Shown: positions 46,188-56,038, counted from the stretch's first letter. The stretch is DNA of 64,000 nt from Muriicola marianensis (GCF_014638095.1 NZ_BMFH01000001.1:1249227-1313226), one strand, 5' to 3'. Notes: generated from the letters alone by a model not told the origin. Numbers and translations: made by a program.

Positions 46188-47789
46188 ATGGGAACATTTG
46201 ATTTAACGAAGTACGGAATTGAAGTAAAAGAGATACACCGAAATAGCAGTGTACCAGTTCTTTACGAGCTGGGATTGCGACTGGAAGAAGGAACTGCCAT
46301 CTCCGATGTGGGTGCCCTGCTGGTATATTCCGGTGAGAAAACGGGACGTAGCCCGAAGGACAAGCGTGTGGTAAGGCATCCCGACTCTGAAAAGAATATA
46401 GACTGGGGGCCTATCAATATCGGCCTTGATGAGCATACCTATATGGTGAACAGGGAACGCGCCCTGGATTATCTCAACACCAGGCCCCGCATCTATGTGG
46501 TAGATGCCTTTGCGGGATGGGATCCCAAATACAGGCTAAAAGTAAGGATCATCTGCACACGTGCCTATCACGCCCTGTTCATGCAGAATATGCTGATCAT
46601 GCCGACCGCCGCTGAACTCGAGCAGTTTGGGGAACCAGACTACGTGATCTTTAACGGAGGAGGTTTCCCGGCCAACCGCTATACTTCGGAGATGACCTCC
46701 AAGACCAGTGTGGACGTGAACCTGGAAGCCAAAGAAGTGGTCATCCTGGGTACCCAATACGCCGGGGAAATGAAGAAAGGGATATTCTCTATCATGAATT
46801 ACCTCATGCCCCTGGAAGAAGTATTGCCTATGCACTGTTCCGCCAACGTGGGTGAGGAGGGTGATGTATCCATCCTCTTCGGACTCTCAGGAACCGGTAA
46901 GACTACGCTGAGTGCTGATCCAAAACGAAAACTCATTGGGGATGACGAGCACTGCTGGACAGACGACGGAACCTTCAACATAGAAGGCGGTTGTTATGCC
47001 AAGGCGATCAACCTGTCGGAAGAAAATGAACCGGACATTTACAACGCGATCAGGTTCGGTACCGTCCTTGAAAATGTGGTCTACGATAAGAAAACCCGAA
47101 AGGTGGACTATACGGATACCTCCATCACACAGAATACAAGGGCATCCTACCCTATCAACTTTATTGATAACGTACAGATCCCATGTGTAGCGGGTCATCC
47201 CGAAAATATCATTTTCCTTACCTGTGACGCCTTTGGTGTACTGCCTCCGGTAAGCAAACTCACCCCTGAACAGGCGAGCTATCACTTTATTTCAGGTTAT
47301 ACCGCCAAGGTAGCCGGTACCGAGATGGGAATTACCGAACCCCAGGCAACATTCAGTGCTTGTTTCGGTGCTGCCTTTATGATGTGGCATCCCAACCGGT
47401 ATGCAGAGTTGCTGGCCGAAAAGATCAAGAAACACAATGCAACTGCCTGGCTGGTCAACACAGGTTGGACAGGCGGGGCACACGGTGTGGGTTCAAGGAT
47501 TAAACTGAAGTATACGAGAGCAATGATCGATGCCATCCACAATGGAGATTTTGACAATGTCTCCTTTGTGAAGGATGAGGAATTTGGGTTTATGATCCCT
47601 GAGAGTTGTCCTAATGTGCCGTCTGAGGTCCTTATCCCCAGAAATACCTGGGAAGACAAGGAAAAATACGAGCAGGTGAAGGACAAACTGGTCGCCCTTT
47701 TCAATGAGAACTTCAAAAAGTTTGAAAAGGATGTGAACGGGGAGATCGTAGACGCCGGACCTAAACGTTCCCTGTCCGTAGAATCCTGA
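46188..47789 (+). CDS. pckA: phosphoenolpyruvate carboxykinase (ATP)
   Basis: 533 residues, typical length. P-loop GLSGTGKTT at 232-240, metal-binding GDDEHCW at 251-257, and RYTSEMTS in the substrate region. It converts oxaloacetate and ATP to PEP, the entry of gluconeogenesis. It is one of few plus-strand genes here, monocistronic, closed by a strong hairpin. Confidence 0.97.
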   Translation: MGTFDLTKYGIEVKEIHRNSSVPVLYELGLRLEEGTAISDVGALLVYSGEKTGRSPKDKRVVRHPDSEKNIDWGPINIGLDEHTYMVNRERALDYLNTRPRIYVVDAFAGWDPKYRLKVRIICTRAYHALFMQNMLIMPTAAELEQFGEPDYVIFNGGGFPANRYTSEMTSKTSVDVNLEAKEVVILGTQYAGEMKKGIFSIMNYLMPLEEVLPMHCSANVGEEGDVSILFGLSGTGKTTLSADPKRKLIGDDEHCWTDDGTFNIEGGCYAKAINLSEENEPDIYNAIRFGTVLENVVYDKKTRKVDYTDTSITQNTRASYPINFIDNVQIPCVAGHPENIIFLTCDAFGVLPPVSKLTPEQASYHFISGYTAKVAGTEMGITEPQATFSACFGAAFMMWHPNRYAELLAEKIKKHNATAWLVNTGWTGGAHGVGSRIKLKYTRAMIDAIHNGDFDNVSFVKDEEFGFMIPESCPNVPSEVLIPRNTWEDKEKYEQVKDKLVALFNENFKKFEKDVNGEIVDAGPKRSLSVES

Positions 47790-47811
47790 TCTCAGATGGA
47801 TCAGATCAATG

Positions 47812-47843
47812 AGGTTCCCTTTTCCATTAGGAAGGGGGAACCT
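47812..47843. terminator. terminator after pckA
   Basis: AGGTTCCCTTTTCC (47812-47825) pairs with GGAAGGGGGAACCT (47830-47843) over the loop ATTA, with two G-U pairs, followed by an A/T-rich tail. The arm overlaps the stop of the convergent DUF2807 gene by one base. Confidence 0.8.
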
Positions 47844-48685
47844 TATTTATTTCGTTTAAAGAATTCAGAATTGTCCCTGAAGGCTGTTAGGGTGATATCC
47901 GGTTCACTGAAGAGGTAACATCGCGCATTTCCTGTCAGGCCTATCTGCAACCGGGTCCTCGCGAAGATGCGGGCATCCCCCGAATCCGATATCCCGGCAG
48001 TAAGGTCATCGACCTCAAAATCCTGACCCCGTAATTTGCCGTTGCCACTAACTTTCATGTCTAAACTACCCGAGGTACCCTCGAGCTGCAATGAGCTGTT
48101 GTCCTGAATGTCGACCGATCCTGAAAAAGCGTTCACATAGAGTTGTGCATCTGATTTTTGACTCATCTTCACCGACAGGCTGTCAGCAGTCATGGTATAT
48201 TCCCCTTTGCTGTTGTCCTTCATCGCGATGGTGAGTGTCCCGACATCCCCATCGAAATGAACTCTTGAATTACCGAAGGTCTCTATTTGGAGAGCATCTG
48301 TATTGATCCTTTCCCCTTCGGCCGTTTCTACTCTCCCTTCCTGTACAGTGATGGTGTTGAGCTGAGAAAAAGACACCACAATGGTCAGTTCTTTTTTGGA
48401 AGTGATCTCGTAAAAGGAAGAGATCACGAGGGTACCGTCATTTACCCGGAATTTGATCACATCCACCAGATTGTCGTCTGCAGTAATGGTATAGGATTCT
48501 TCCGCAGACCTTTTCAGAACAATATCCAGGTCGTCCACCAGTTCAAGCCTGGAGAAAGGAGGCAGGGCTTCCGTGACCGTTGTGACTTCCCGGTTGCCTT
48601 TTAGCCGGGGTTTGCGTTGTGCGTATACTCCTGTGACCATTGTGAATACGAGGGTGATCAACAGATATCTCAGGGCGATCTTCAT
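47843..48685 (-). CDS. DUF2807 (head GIN) secreted protein
   Basis: 280 residues. Signal peptide (LLITLVFTMVTGVYAQ) followed by a parallel beta-helix-like domain with the DUF2807 opening FSRLELVDDLDIVLKRS and repeated GTLVISS/VDIQDNSSLQLEG segments. Probably in the periplasm or at the cell surface; role unknown in the family. Stand-alone gene between pckA and the respiratory operon. Confidence 0.85.
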   Translation of the reverse strand: MKIALRYLLITLVFTMVTGVYAQRKPRLKGNREVTTVTEALPPFSRLELVDDLDIVLKRSAEESYTITADDNLVDVIKFRVNDGTLVISSFYEITSKKELTIVVSFSQLNTITVQEGRVETAEGERINTDALQIETFGNSRVHFDGDVGTLTIAMKDNSKGEYTMTADSLSVKMSQKSDAQLYVNAFSGSVDIQDNSSLQLEGTSGSLDMKVSGNGKLRGQDFEVDDLTAGISDSGDARIFARTRLQIGLTGNARCYLFSEPDITLTAFRDNSEFFKRNK

Positions 48686-48773
48686 AGATTTGACGGTATT
48701 TATTCGCTTAATATGAAATAAAGATATTACAATTTCCTCAAGAACAGGGCCAAACTAACCATTGCCCTCAGGC

Positions 48774-48815
48774 AATCAAAAAACCCATCCACCGGTGCTA
48801 CCGAGGGATGGGTTT
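48774..48815 (-). terminator. terminator after the respiratory operon
   Basis: AAACCCATCC (48781-48790) pairs with GGATGGGTTT (48806-48815) and the minus-strand RNA continues in a T-rich stretch, 22 nt after the ctaD stop. Confidence 0.88.
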
Positions 48816-48836
48816 GATATTTATAAATGAAATGAT

Positions 48837-50660
48837 CTAGTGATGGAGTTCCTCTTCATCCTTATGGAGAGGGACGTCCTGAGGCACGAAATCCTGTCCT
48901 TTGATCACGTATTCCCCGTTAGGCAATGTCTTGCTGTAATCATAAGCCCATCGGTGTACGTGGGGGATCTCACCTTCCCAGTTACCGTGGAAGTGCTCAA
49001 TAGGCGCAGTCCACTCCAGCGTATTGGAGTTCCATGGATTTTGTACAGTGGGCTTACCGTAGAACATACTGTGAATGAAGTTGTAGAGGAAGACCAGCTG
49101 AGCGGCTCCTGCGATCAGGGCGAAAACCGTGATCAGTACATTCACATCTGTGAGTTCGTCGAACATAGGGAAAGCTGTATTCTGGTAGTACCTCCTCGGT
49201 ACACCGGCCATTCCCACAAAGTGCATGGGGAAGAAGACCCCGTAGGCACAAACAGCTGTCACCCAGAAATGTACATAGCCCAGGTTCTTGTTCATCATAC
49301 GCTTGAACATTTTCGGGAACCAGTGGTAGACCCCGGCAAAAAGACCATAGAGGGCTGAGATACCCATTACAAGGTGGAAGTGAGCCACTACGAAATAGGT
49401 GTCGTGTACATTGATATCAAGGGTACTGTCCCCGAGGATGATCCCTGTGAGACCTCCTGTGATGAAGGTCGATACGAGGCCGATTGAGAACAACATGGCA
49501 GGGTTCATCTGCAGGTTCCCTTTCCAGAGGGTTGTGATATAGTTAAACGCCTTTACCGCAGATGGGATAGCGATCAATAGGGTCGTGAATGTAAATACGG
49601 ATCCCAGGAAGGGGTTCATCCCGGAGATAAACATATGGTGTCCCCAAACAATGGTGGAGAGGAAGGCGATAGCCAGGATTGAGGCTACCATCGCCCTGTA
49701 TCCGAAGATGGGCTTCCTTGCGTTGGTAGACATTACTTCTGAAGTGATCCCGAGAGCCGGGAGCAGTACGATATATACCTCAGGGTGGCCCAGGAACCAG
49801 AACAGGTGTTCATACAGTACCGGAGATCCTCCCTGGTAATGCAGCACCTCCCCCTGAATAAAAATATCTGAAAGGAAGAAAGATGTTCCGAAACTCCTGT
49901 CCATGATCAGCAGCAGGGCTGCAGAGAGCAACACCGTGAAAGAAATCACCCCGATAATGGCCGTTACGAAGAACGCCCAGATGGTCAGGGGAAGTCTGGT
50001 CATAGACATCCCTTTGGTACGAAGGTTTATGACGGTTACGATATAGTTCAGTGATCCCAGGAGGGAGGAGGCGATAAAGATCGCCATAGAGACCAGCCAG
50101 AGGGTCATCCCCATTCCGGATCCCGGTTGTGCCATTGGCAGTGCACTAAGGGGAGGATAGATGGTCCATCCTGCCGCAGCCGGACCCGCTTCCACAAACA
50201 ATGAGATCACCATGATGACACTGGAAGTAAAGAACAACCAGTAGGAGACCATATTCAGGAAACCGGAGGCCATATCCCTGGCACCGATCTGCAATGGGAT
50301 CAAAAGGTTACTGAAGGTACCGCTCAACCCGGCAGTGAGCACGAAAAACACCATGATGGTTCCGTGTATGGTCACCAGAGCCAGGTAGATATCAGCGTCC
50401 ATTACCCCATCAGGGGCCCATTTTCCCAGCAGGGCTTCAAAGATGGGGAAGGATTCCCCGGGCCAGGCCAGCTGCAATCTGAAAAGCAGGGACATTGCGA
50501 TCCCTATGATCCCCATGATCAGACCTGTGATCAGGTACTGCTTGGAGATCATTTTGTGATCCTGGCTAAAGATATATTTAGTGACAAACGTCTCTTTGTG
50601 ATGATGATGTCCATGATCGTGTGCGTGATCATCAACATGTGCGTGTGCTGTAGCAGACAT
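48837..50660 (-). CDS. ctaD: cytochrome c oxidase subunit I
   Basis: 607 residues with 12 membrane segments. Heme a3/CuB ligands and motifs are intact: WFLGHPEVYIVLLPALG, WGHHMF and DTYFVVAHFHLVMG. The first 22 residues are unusual, with nine histidines (AHAHVDDHAHDHGHHHH). The last gene of the alternative complex III operon, 47 nt after coxB. Confidence 0.97.
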   Translation of the reverse strand: MSATAHAHVDDHAHDHGHHHHKETFVTKYIFSQDHKMISKQYLITGLIMGIIGIAMSLLFRLQLAWPGESFPIFEALLGKWAPDGVMDADIYLALVTIHGTIMVFFVLTAGLSGTFSNLLIPLQIGARDMASGFLNMVSYWLFFTSSVIMVISLFVEAGPAAAGWTIYPPLSALPMAQPGSGMGMTLWLVSMAIFIASSLLGSLNYIVTVINLRTKGMSMTRLPLTIWAFFVTAIIGVISFTVLLSAALLLIMDRSFGTSFFLSDIFIQGEVLHYQGGSPVLYEHLFWFLGHPEVYIVLLPALGITSEVMSTNARKPIFGYRAMVASILAIAFLSTIVWGHHMFISGMNPFLGSVFTFTTLLIAIPSAVKAFNYITTLWKGNLQMNPAMLFSIGLVSTFITGGLTGIILGDSTLDINVHDTYFVVAHFHLVMGISALYGLFAGVYHWFPKMFKRMMNKNLGYVHFWVTAVCAYGVFFPMHFVGMAGVPRRYYQNTAFPMFDELTDVNVLITVFALIAGAAQLVFLYNFIHSMFYGKPTVQNPWNSNTLEWTAPIEHFHGNWEGEIPHVHRWAYDYSKTLPNGEYVIKGQDFVPQDVPLHKDEEELHH

Positions 50661-50707
50661 AATCTTGTTTAATTTTTATTAATTTTCTTTTCTAGCCTTG
50701 TTTTTAT

Positions 50708-51766
50708 TTAATTCATGGATGCCATGAGCTGGGAGAAGGTCTGTTGACTTTCCATCCACGCGTTGTATTCTTCTTCGGTCTCCACTATGATCTTCATCTG
50801 CATGTTGTAATGCGACTTACCGCAGATCTTATTGCATAGCAAGACATAGTCGAACTCCCATGGATCGGAGTTGGGTTCGCCATTGGCAGCCCTTTCTGCC
50901 CTGATGGCGTTGGTACGCTTCACTTTGTCGACCACATCCGGATTGAGACGCATCTCTTCGGTAGTGATAGTCGGGGTGAAGGAAAATTCAGTGATCATTC
51001 CGGGAACGCAGTTCATTTGTGCCCTGAAATGCGGCATGTAAGCCGAGTGGAGCACATCCTGTGAACGGAACCTGAAATTGACTTTGCGTCCTACGGGAAG
51101 GTGTAATTCCTTTACGATCACATCATCACCTGCATAGGGATCAGATTCGTCCAGCCCAAGCACATTAGCGCGATCGATGTCGATCATACGCACGTTAGCT
51201 CCTCCCAAGACGTTATCTGCCCCGCCGTAGCGTGCCGTCCAGTTGAACTGCTGGGCGTATAATTCCACGATCAGTGGGTCGTCCTCATCATTCACGTCCA
51301 TGATGTTCGTCCAGGTGTAAAGTCCCCAGAGGATGAGTCCGGCCAGTACGATCACCGGGATGATGGTCCAGATGAATTCCAGTCGGTCATTATCCGCATA
51401 GAACAAAGCCTTTTTGCCTTTTTCTCCCTTGTACTTATAGCCAAAGTAATGCAGGAGGGCCTGGGTTACGGTTTGCACGAAAAAGATGATCACGAAAGAC
51501 CACAACATCAGATCGTCATAATCCCCTCCGTGTTCTGATGCGGCTTCCGGCAGCAATACCTTGGTGTATTTCCAGAAACTGAAAATGGTGATCCCGTAAA
51601 TAAAGATCAGGAAGGCGAACATCAGGTAGCCGTTGTACTTGTTGTCCTTATCGCTGGCAACCTGGGTATTCTCTGCCCTGATCTGAGACAGTTCAAAGAT
51701 CTTGGTCATCTGCCAGATGGCGATGGCTACTAGGATTAGAACAAGTATCGTAAGTAATGTCGTCAT
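50708..51766 (-). CDS. coxB: cytochrome c oxidase subunit II
   Basis: 352 residues. Four predicted membrane segments (about 3-20, 46-66, 86-108 and 131-150) instead of the usual two. The CuA site is complete: His240 (VLHSAYMPHF), Cys311, Cys315, His319 and Met322 (CNKICGKSHYNMQM). A charged insert of about 35 residues (270-305) sits inside the CuA domain before the cysteines. No cytochrome c domain is fused. It receives electrons from the monoheme cytochrome or complex III. Confidence 0.95.
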   Translation of the reverse strand: MTTLLTILVLILVAIAIWQMTKIFELSQIRAENTQVASDKDNKYNGYLMFAFLIFIYGITIFSFWKYTKVLLPEAASEHGGDYDDLMLWSFVIIFFVQTVTQALLHYFGYKYKGEKGKKALFYADNDRLEFIWTIIPVIVLAGLILWGLYTWTNIMDVNDEDDPLIVELYAQQFNWTARYGGADNVLGGANVRMIDIDRANVLGLDESDPYAGDDVIVKELHLPVGRKVNFRFRSQDVLHSAYMPHFRAQMNCVPGMITEFSFTPTITTEEMRLNPDVVDKVKRTNAIRAERAANGEPNSDPWEFDYVLLCNKICGKSHYNMQMKIIVETEEEYNAWMESQQTFSQLMASMN

Positions 51767-51795
51767 TATCTAAACTAAATAAGTTACTGTATTCA

Positions 51796-53169
51796 TTAAT
51801 AGTGAAAATGTCTGCTCTCCTCTATAAATGGGTTTCTTTTCGGTTGGAGCGGGACCTTGGTCAGCGTCCTGAACGTCCAGAATATGAACGCACCGGCAAA
51901 GAAAGACAAGGCTCCCAGTTCAGGAATACCGATGAACCACTGGTCGCCCACAGTACCGGGCATCACCATGTTGTAGACATCGAGATAGTGTCCTGCCAGG
52001 ATCACGATTCCTGCCATGATCACGAACCAGTTCACCCTCTTGTAATCACTGTTCATAAGGACGAGGAGGGGAAACACGAAATTCATAACGATCATACCGA
52101 AGAAAGGCAGTTTGTAATCCTCAATCCGGGTCACAAAATATGTCACCTCTTCTGGGATATTGGCATACCAGATCAGCATGAACTGGCTAAACCAAAGATA
52201 CGTCCAGAAGATACTGAATCCAAACATGAATTTAGCCAGGTCGTGTATGTGGCTGTCATTCACATCAGGTAAATATCCTTTTGATTTTAGGTAGATGGTT
52301 ACCATGGCGATCACGGTGATCCCGGAGACCATCATGCTCGCAAATACATACCACCCGAACAAGGTACTGAACCAGTGGGGATCAATACTCATGATCCAAT
52401 CCCATGACATCATGGATTCGGTAACGAGATAAAAGACCAGGAAGCCAGCAGACCACCTGAAGTTCTTCACAAAGTTTTTGTTGTCCTGTGCTTCGTCCTG
52501 GGCGAGGGACAAACGCCTGGAAACTTCCCTGTAGAGGATCCAGCCACCAAGGAATACAGCGGCTCGAATCAGAAAAAATGTGGGGTTCAGATAACCCGAT
52601 TTTCCCTGTATTAAAGCATCTTCCGCTACCACTTCAGCATCCATCCAGACGAACATATGGTTAAAGTGCATTACAGAGAGCACGAAGATCACGAAGATCA
52701 CGATACCCCCGGGTACGAGATAAGCAGTAATTCCTTCCATAACCCTGAATAAAAGGGGCGACCAGCCGGCCTGTGAAGCTCTCTGAATGGCGTAAAACGC
52801 CAATACCCCCAGGGAAATCATAAAGAAAAAGAACGCAGCCACGTACAAGGCAGACCAGGGCCTGTTTTGCAACTGGTGCATCAGGTGTTCGTCATGTGAG
52901 GCTCCATGGTCAGAAGCAGCAGCATGCTCAGCGTCAGCAGCCGGATGCTCACCTGCAGGATGCTCCCCTGCGGGATGTTCACCCGCCGTGGCGGGATGTT
53001 CGCTTTCCTCTGCGTGACCTCCACCATGACCGTCATCATGTGCGGCTACCATCGCCTTGGCTTCTTCCGGGGTGGAAGGGACCGATACAAACCCGACACC
53101 CATCCCCAGGATTCCGAGGGCCATGAGGACAATTGCTCCGATCTTAAGTCTGTTAGAAAATGTATACAT
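51796..53169 (-). CDS. actF: alternative complex III subunit ActF
   Basis: 457 residues with about ten membrane segments, NrfD-like (MSWDWIMSIDPHWFSTLFGWYVFA is the recognisable core). Between the first membrane segment and the next lies a hydrophilic loop (about 44-97) made of His, Glu, Pro and Ala, with tandem GEHPA units. It is quinol:cytochrome c oxidoreductase subunit ActF, a membrane proton-pathway or quinone-binding subunit. Co-transcribed with the rest of actA-F. Confidence 0.93.
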   Translation of the reverse strand: MYTFSNRLKIGAIVLMALGILGMGVGFVSVPSTPEEAKAMVAAHDDGHGGGHAEESEHPATAGEHPAGEHPAGEHPAADAEHAAASDHGASHDEHLMHQLQNRPWSALYVAAFFFFMISLGVLAFYAIQRASQAGWSPLLFRVMEGITAYLVPGGIVIFVIFVLSVMHFNHMFVWMDAEVVAEDALIQGKSGYLNPTFFLIRAAVFLGGWILYREVSRRLSLAQDEAQDNKNFVKNFRWSAGFLVFYLVTESMMSWDWIMSIDPHWFSTLFGWYVFASMMVSGITVIAMVTIYLKSKGYLPDVNDSHIHDLAKFMFGFSIFWTYLWFSQFMLIWYANIPEEVTYFVTRIEDYKLPFFGMIVMNFVFPLLVLMNSDYKRVNWFVIMAGIVILAGHYLDVYNMVMPGTVGDQWFIGIPELGALSFFAGAFIFWTFRTLTKVPLQPKRNPFIEESRHFHY

Positions 53170-53185
53170 AGTTGCTGTCAGTATC

Positions 53186-53746
53186 TTATTTAGTTAGGTC
53201 CTGCTTAAGTTTCATGACGTATTCCGCCACCTGCCACCTCTCTTCAAAATTGAGTTGTCCGGCATAGGATCCCATGGAGTTAAGGCCGTAATAAATTGTG
53301 TGATAGGTAGAGCCAACCGTAATATTCCGGGCTACATCGGCATAACTGGGCACTCCGAGGATCTTCTCCCTTTTTACCAGTGTTCCCTGACCGGCCCCGT
53401 TGGCACCGTGACAGATCGCACAATAGATATCGTATAATTCCTTTCCTTTTGCCAGATTGGCCTCAGCATTGAGGGAGTCAAGCGGACTAGCCTGCAACCT
53501 CGCCATGTCCTTTCCGGCCAGGTCATTAGCGAATTCGTAAGGCAGCCACCCCCTTGAGATCGTATTCTCAGCAGGCTGAAGGGCTTCAGAACCGCTTGGC
53601 AAAAAGTCTACCTGCTGATAGGTCTCATAGCCCACCGGAAAATACATGTTGGGCATGTACTGATAGTTCGGGCTGTCCTTGTCTGCACAGGAAACCATGG
53701 CCAGTACGGCCGTAAATACAATTCCTATTTTGAGTATATTCTTCAT
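53186..53746 (-). CDS. actE: alternative complex III cytochrome c ActE
   Basis: 186 residues. Lipoprotein signal with acylated Cys20 (AMVSC), then one cytochrome c domain with CAICHG (Cys109, Cys112, His113) and a probable axial Met in GLNSMGSYAG. A lipid-anchored periplasmic monoheme cytochrome of the complex. Confidence 0.93.
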   Translation of the reverse strand: MKNILKIGIVFTAVLAMVSCADKDSPNYQYMPNMYFPVGYETYQQVDFLPSGSEALQPAENTISRGWLPYEFANDLAGKDMARLQASPLDSLNAEANLAKGKELYDIYCAICHGANGAGQGTLVKREKILGVPSYADVARNITVGSTYHTIYYGLNSMGSYAGQLNFEERWQVAEYVMKLKQDLTK

Positions 53747-53756
53747 AAGTCCGGTA

Positions 53757-54278
53757 CTACTTTTCTACCTTGTTAATCTCAACGGCGCCTGATTCCTGCA
53801 AGAGGGTCATCAGACCTTTCTCATCGCCGTGCACTTCTATTTCCATTACAAAATGGTCATCTGTGGTCCTGACATCAGGGTTTTCAGCTTTCTTGAATGG
53901 CCATAGCCTGCTTCTCAGGTAAAAGGTGATCACCATCAGGTGGGCTGCAAAAAATACGGTCATCTCGAACATAATTGGAACAAAGGCCGGCATGTTCTCG
54001 ATATAGCTGAAACTCGGTTTCCCTCCGATGTCCTGTGGCCAGTCTTCGATCATGATATAATTCATCATAACGATCGCAACTGTAAGACCGAGACAGCCGT
54101 ACATAAAGGAGGTAATAGCGATCCTCGTTGGAGCCAGCCCCATAGCCTTGTCTAGCCCGTGCACAGGGAAAGGGCAGTACACTTCCTCTATATGATGTTT
54201 GGCAGCCTTTACCTTTTTGACAGCCTGCATCAGGATGTCATCATCGTTGAAATAAGCGTGTATAACTTTAGAGGCCAT
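53757..54278 (-). CDS. actD: alternative complex III subunit ActD (DUF3341)
   Basis: 173 residues with two membrane segments (about 53-76 and 98-121) and the DUF3341 pattern with HAYFNDDDILMQA at the start and TDDHFVMEIEV near the end. Small membrane subunit, function within the complex unclear. Confidence 0.92.
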   Translation of the reverse strand: MASKVIHAYFNDDDILMQAVKKVKAAKHHIEEVYCPFPVHGLDKAMGLAPTRIAITSFMYGCLGLTVAIVMMNYIMIEDWPQDIGGKPSFSYIENMPAFVPIMFEMTVFFAAHLMVITFYLRSRLWPFKKAENPDVRTTDDHFVMEIEVHGDEKGLMTLLQESGAVEINKVEK

Positions 54279-54280
54279 AA

Positions 54281-56005
54281 TTACGATTTCTTATTTAATT
54301 TCTTTGCCTGACCGGCCCAGTCGTCCCGCTGAGCCCTTCCCGGGAATGCCCCCGTCAGTTCATCCAGCATATTGTATTCGGCCTCGGTCATCCTGCTGAC
54401 CTGGGCAAAGGTGTATATTCCTATCTGATTCAGCGTCTTTTCCATTTTGGGTCCGATTCCCTTCACTTTCTTAAGGTCGTCTGCCTTGTCTTTGGAAGGA
54501 TCAAAAGTCCCGAGTTTGGAAAGCAAATCAGAAGCTTCAGCCCTTGGTATTTGTACAGAAGCTGATTCTGCTTTCGTCTCTTTCATCTGAGCCTTACCCG
54601 AAGGCATTTGATAAAGGGGTTTCCCGGCATCCCTCAAGGTCTTGTATTTGGACCCTGAAGATTTCAGTATAGATTTTACTTCCGCCTGCGCGATCACAGG
54701 GAAGGTCCTTGCATAGAGCAGGAAGAGGACAAAGAAGAACCCGATGGTACCGATAAAGATTCCGATATCCACGAAGGTCGGGGAGAACATGGTCCAGGAT
54801 GAAGGCAGGTAATCCCTGTGGAGGGAGGTCACGATGATCACGAACCTCTCGAACCACATCCCGATATTCACAACGATGGAGATCACAAAGGAGATCACGA
54901 TGCTGGTACGGATCTTTTTAAACCACATCACCTGAGGGGATACCACGTTACAGCTCATCATGAGCAGGTACGCCCACCAGTAAGGTCCGGTGGCCCGGTT
55001 CAGGAAGGCGTACTGTTCGTACTCTACCCCTGAATACCAGGCGATGAAAAGCTCCGTGATGTAGGCACATCCCACGATGGAACCTGTCACCATGATGATG
55101 ATGTTCATCAATTCTATATGCTGAACCGTGATATAGGCTTCCAGGTTGCATACCTTCCTCATGATGATAAGGAGGGTCTGTACCATAGCGAACCCTGAAA
55201 AGATCGCCCCAGCCACAAAGTAAGGCGGAAAGATGGTGGTGTGCCATCCCGGGATCACGGAAGTAGCAAAGTCGAAGGATACGATGGTGTGTACAGAAAG
55301 TACAAGGGGCGTGGCCAAACCAGCGAGGACGAGGGAGACCTCTTCAAATCGCTGCCAGTCCTTGGCCCTGCCCGTCCAGCCGAAACTCACCAGGCTGTAG
55401 ATCTTTTTCTGGAAAGGTTTAACCGCCCTGTCGCGTATCATCGCAAAGTCGGGTAACAACCCTGTCCACCAGAAAACCAGTGATACTGATAAATACGTTG
55501 AGATCGCAAATACGTCCCAGAGCAGAGGGGAATTAAAGTTCACCCAAAGGGAGCCGAACTGGTTGGGAATTGGAACCACCCAATAGGCAAGCCATGGCCT
55601 ACCCATGTGGATGATAGGAAATAATCCCGCCTGTATCACCGAGAAGATGGTCATGGCCTCAGCCGACCGGTTGATCGCCATTCTCCATTTTTGTCTGAAG
55701 AGCAGCAGTACCGCCGAGATCAGTGTTCCGGCGTGACCGATACCCACCCACCATACGAAGTTGGTGATGTCCCAGGCCCAGTTGACCGTCTTGTTGAGTC
55801 CCCAAGTACCTATTCCCGTGGAGATCGTATAGATTATAGCACCTATTCCCCATAGGAGTGCCGCAAGGGCGATGGAAAACACTATCCACCACTGCCTGTT
55901 GGCCCTGCCTTCTATTGGAGCTGCAATGTCTACCGAAACGTCGTGGTAGTCTTTGTCTCCTATAACTAGGGGCTTCCTAATTGGTGCTTCGTAATGCGAC
56001 GCCAT
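54281..56005 (-). CDS. actC: alternative complex III subunit ActC with helix-hairpin-helix tail
   Basis: 574 residues. NrfD/PsrC-like quinone-binding membrane subunit with ten segments (for example NFVWWVGIGHAGTLISAVLLL and the SVHTIVSFDFATS loop). After the membrane part, the last about 110 residues form a soluble tail with DLKKVKGIGPKMEKTLNQIG and DDWAGQAKKL, a helix-hairpin-helix domain also found as an extension of some NuoE and other proteins. Plain ActC lacks such a tail. Confidence 0.93.
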   Translation of the reverse strand: MASHYEAPIRKPLVIGDKDYHDVSVDIAAPIEGRANRQWWIVFSIALAALLWGIGAIIYTISTGIGTWGLNKTVNWAWDITNFVWWVGIGHAGTLISAVLLLFRQKWRMAINRSAEAMTIFSVIQAGLFPIIHMGRPWLAYWVVPIPNQFGSLWVNFNSPLLWDVFAISTYLSVSLVFWWTGLLPDFAMIRDRAVKPFQKKIYSLVSFGWTGRAKDWQRFEEVSLVLAGLATPLVLSVHTIVSFDFATSVIPGWHTTIFPPYFVAGAIFSGFAMVQTLLIIMRKVCNLEAYITVQHIELMNIIIMVTGSIVGCAYITELFIAWYSGVEYEQYAFLNRATGPYWWAYLLMMSCNVVSPQVMWFKKIRTSIVISFVISIVVNIGMWFERFVIIVTSLHRDYLPSSWTMFSPTFVDIGIFIGTIGFFFVLFLLYARTFPVIAQAEVKSILKSSGSKYKTLRDAGKPLYQMPSGKAQMKETKAESASVQIPRAEASDLLSKLGTFDPSKDKADDLKKVKGIGPKMEKTLNQIGIYTFAQVSRMTEAEYNMLDELTGAFPGRAQRDDWAGQAKKLNKKS

Positions 56006-56038
56006 AGATTTCTGTTATGTTAGGTTTTTTCTTCTTGT

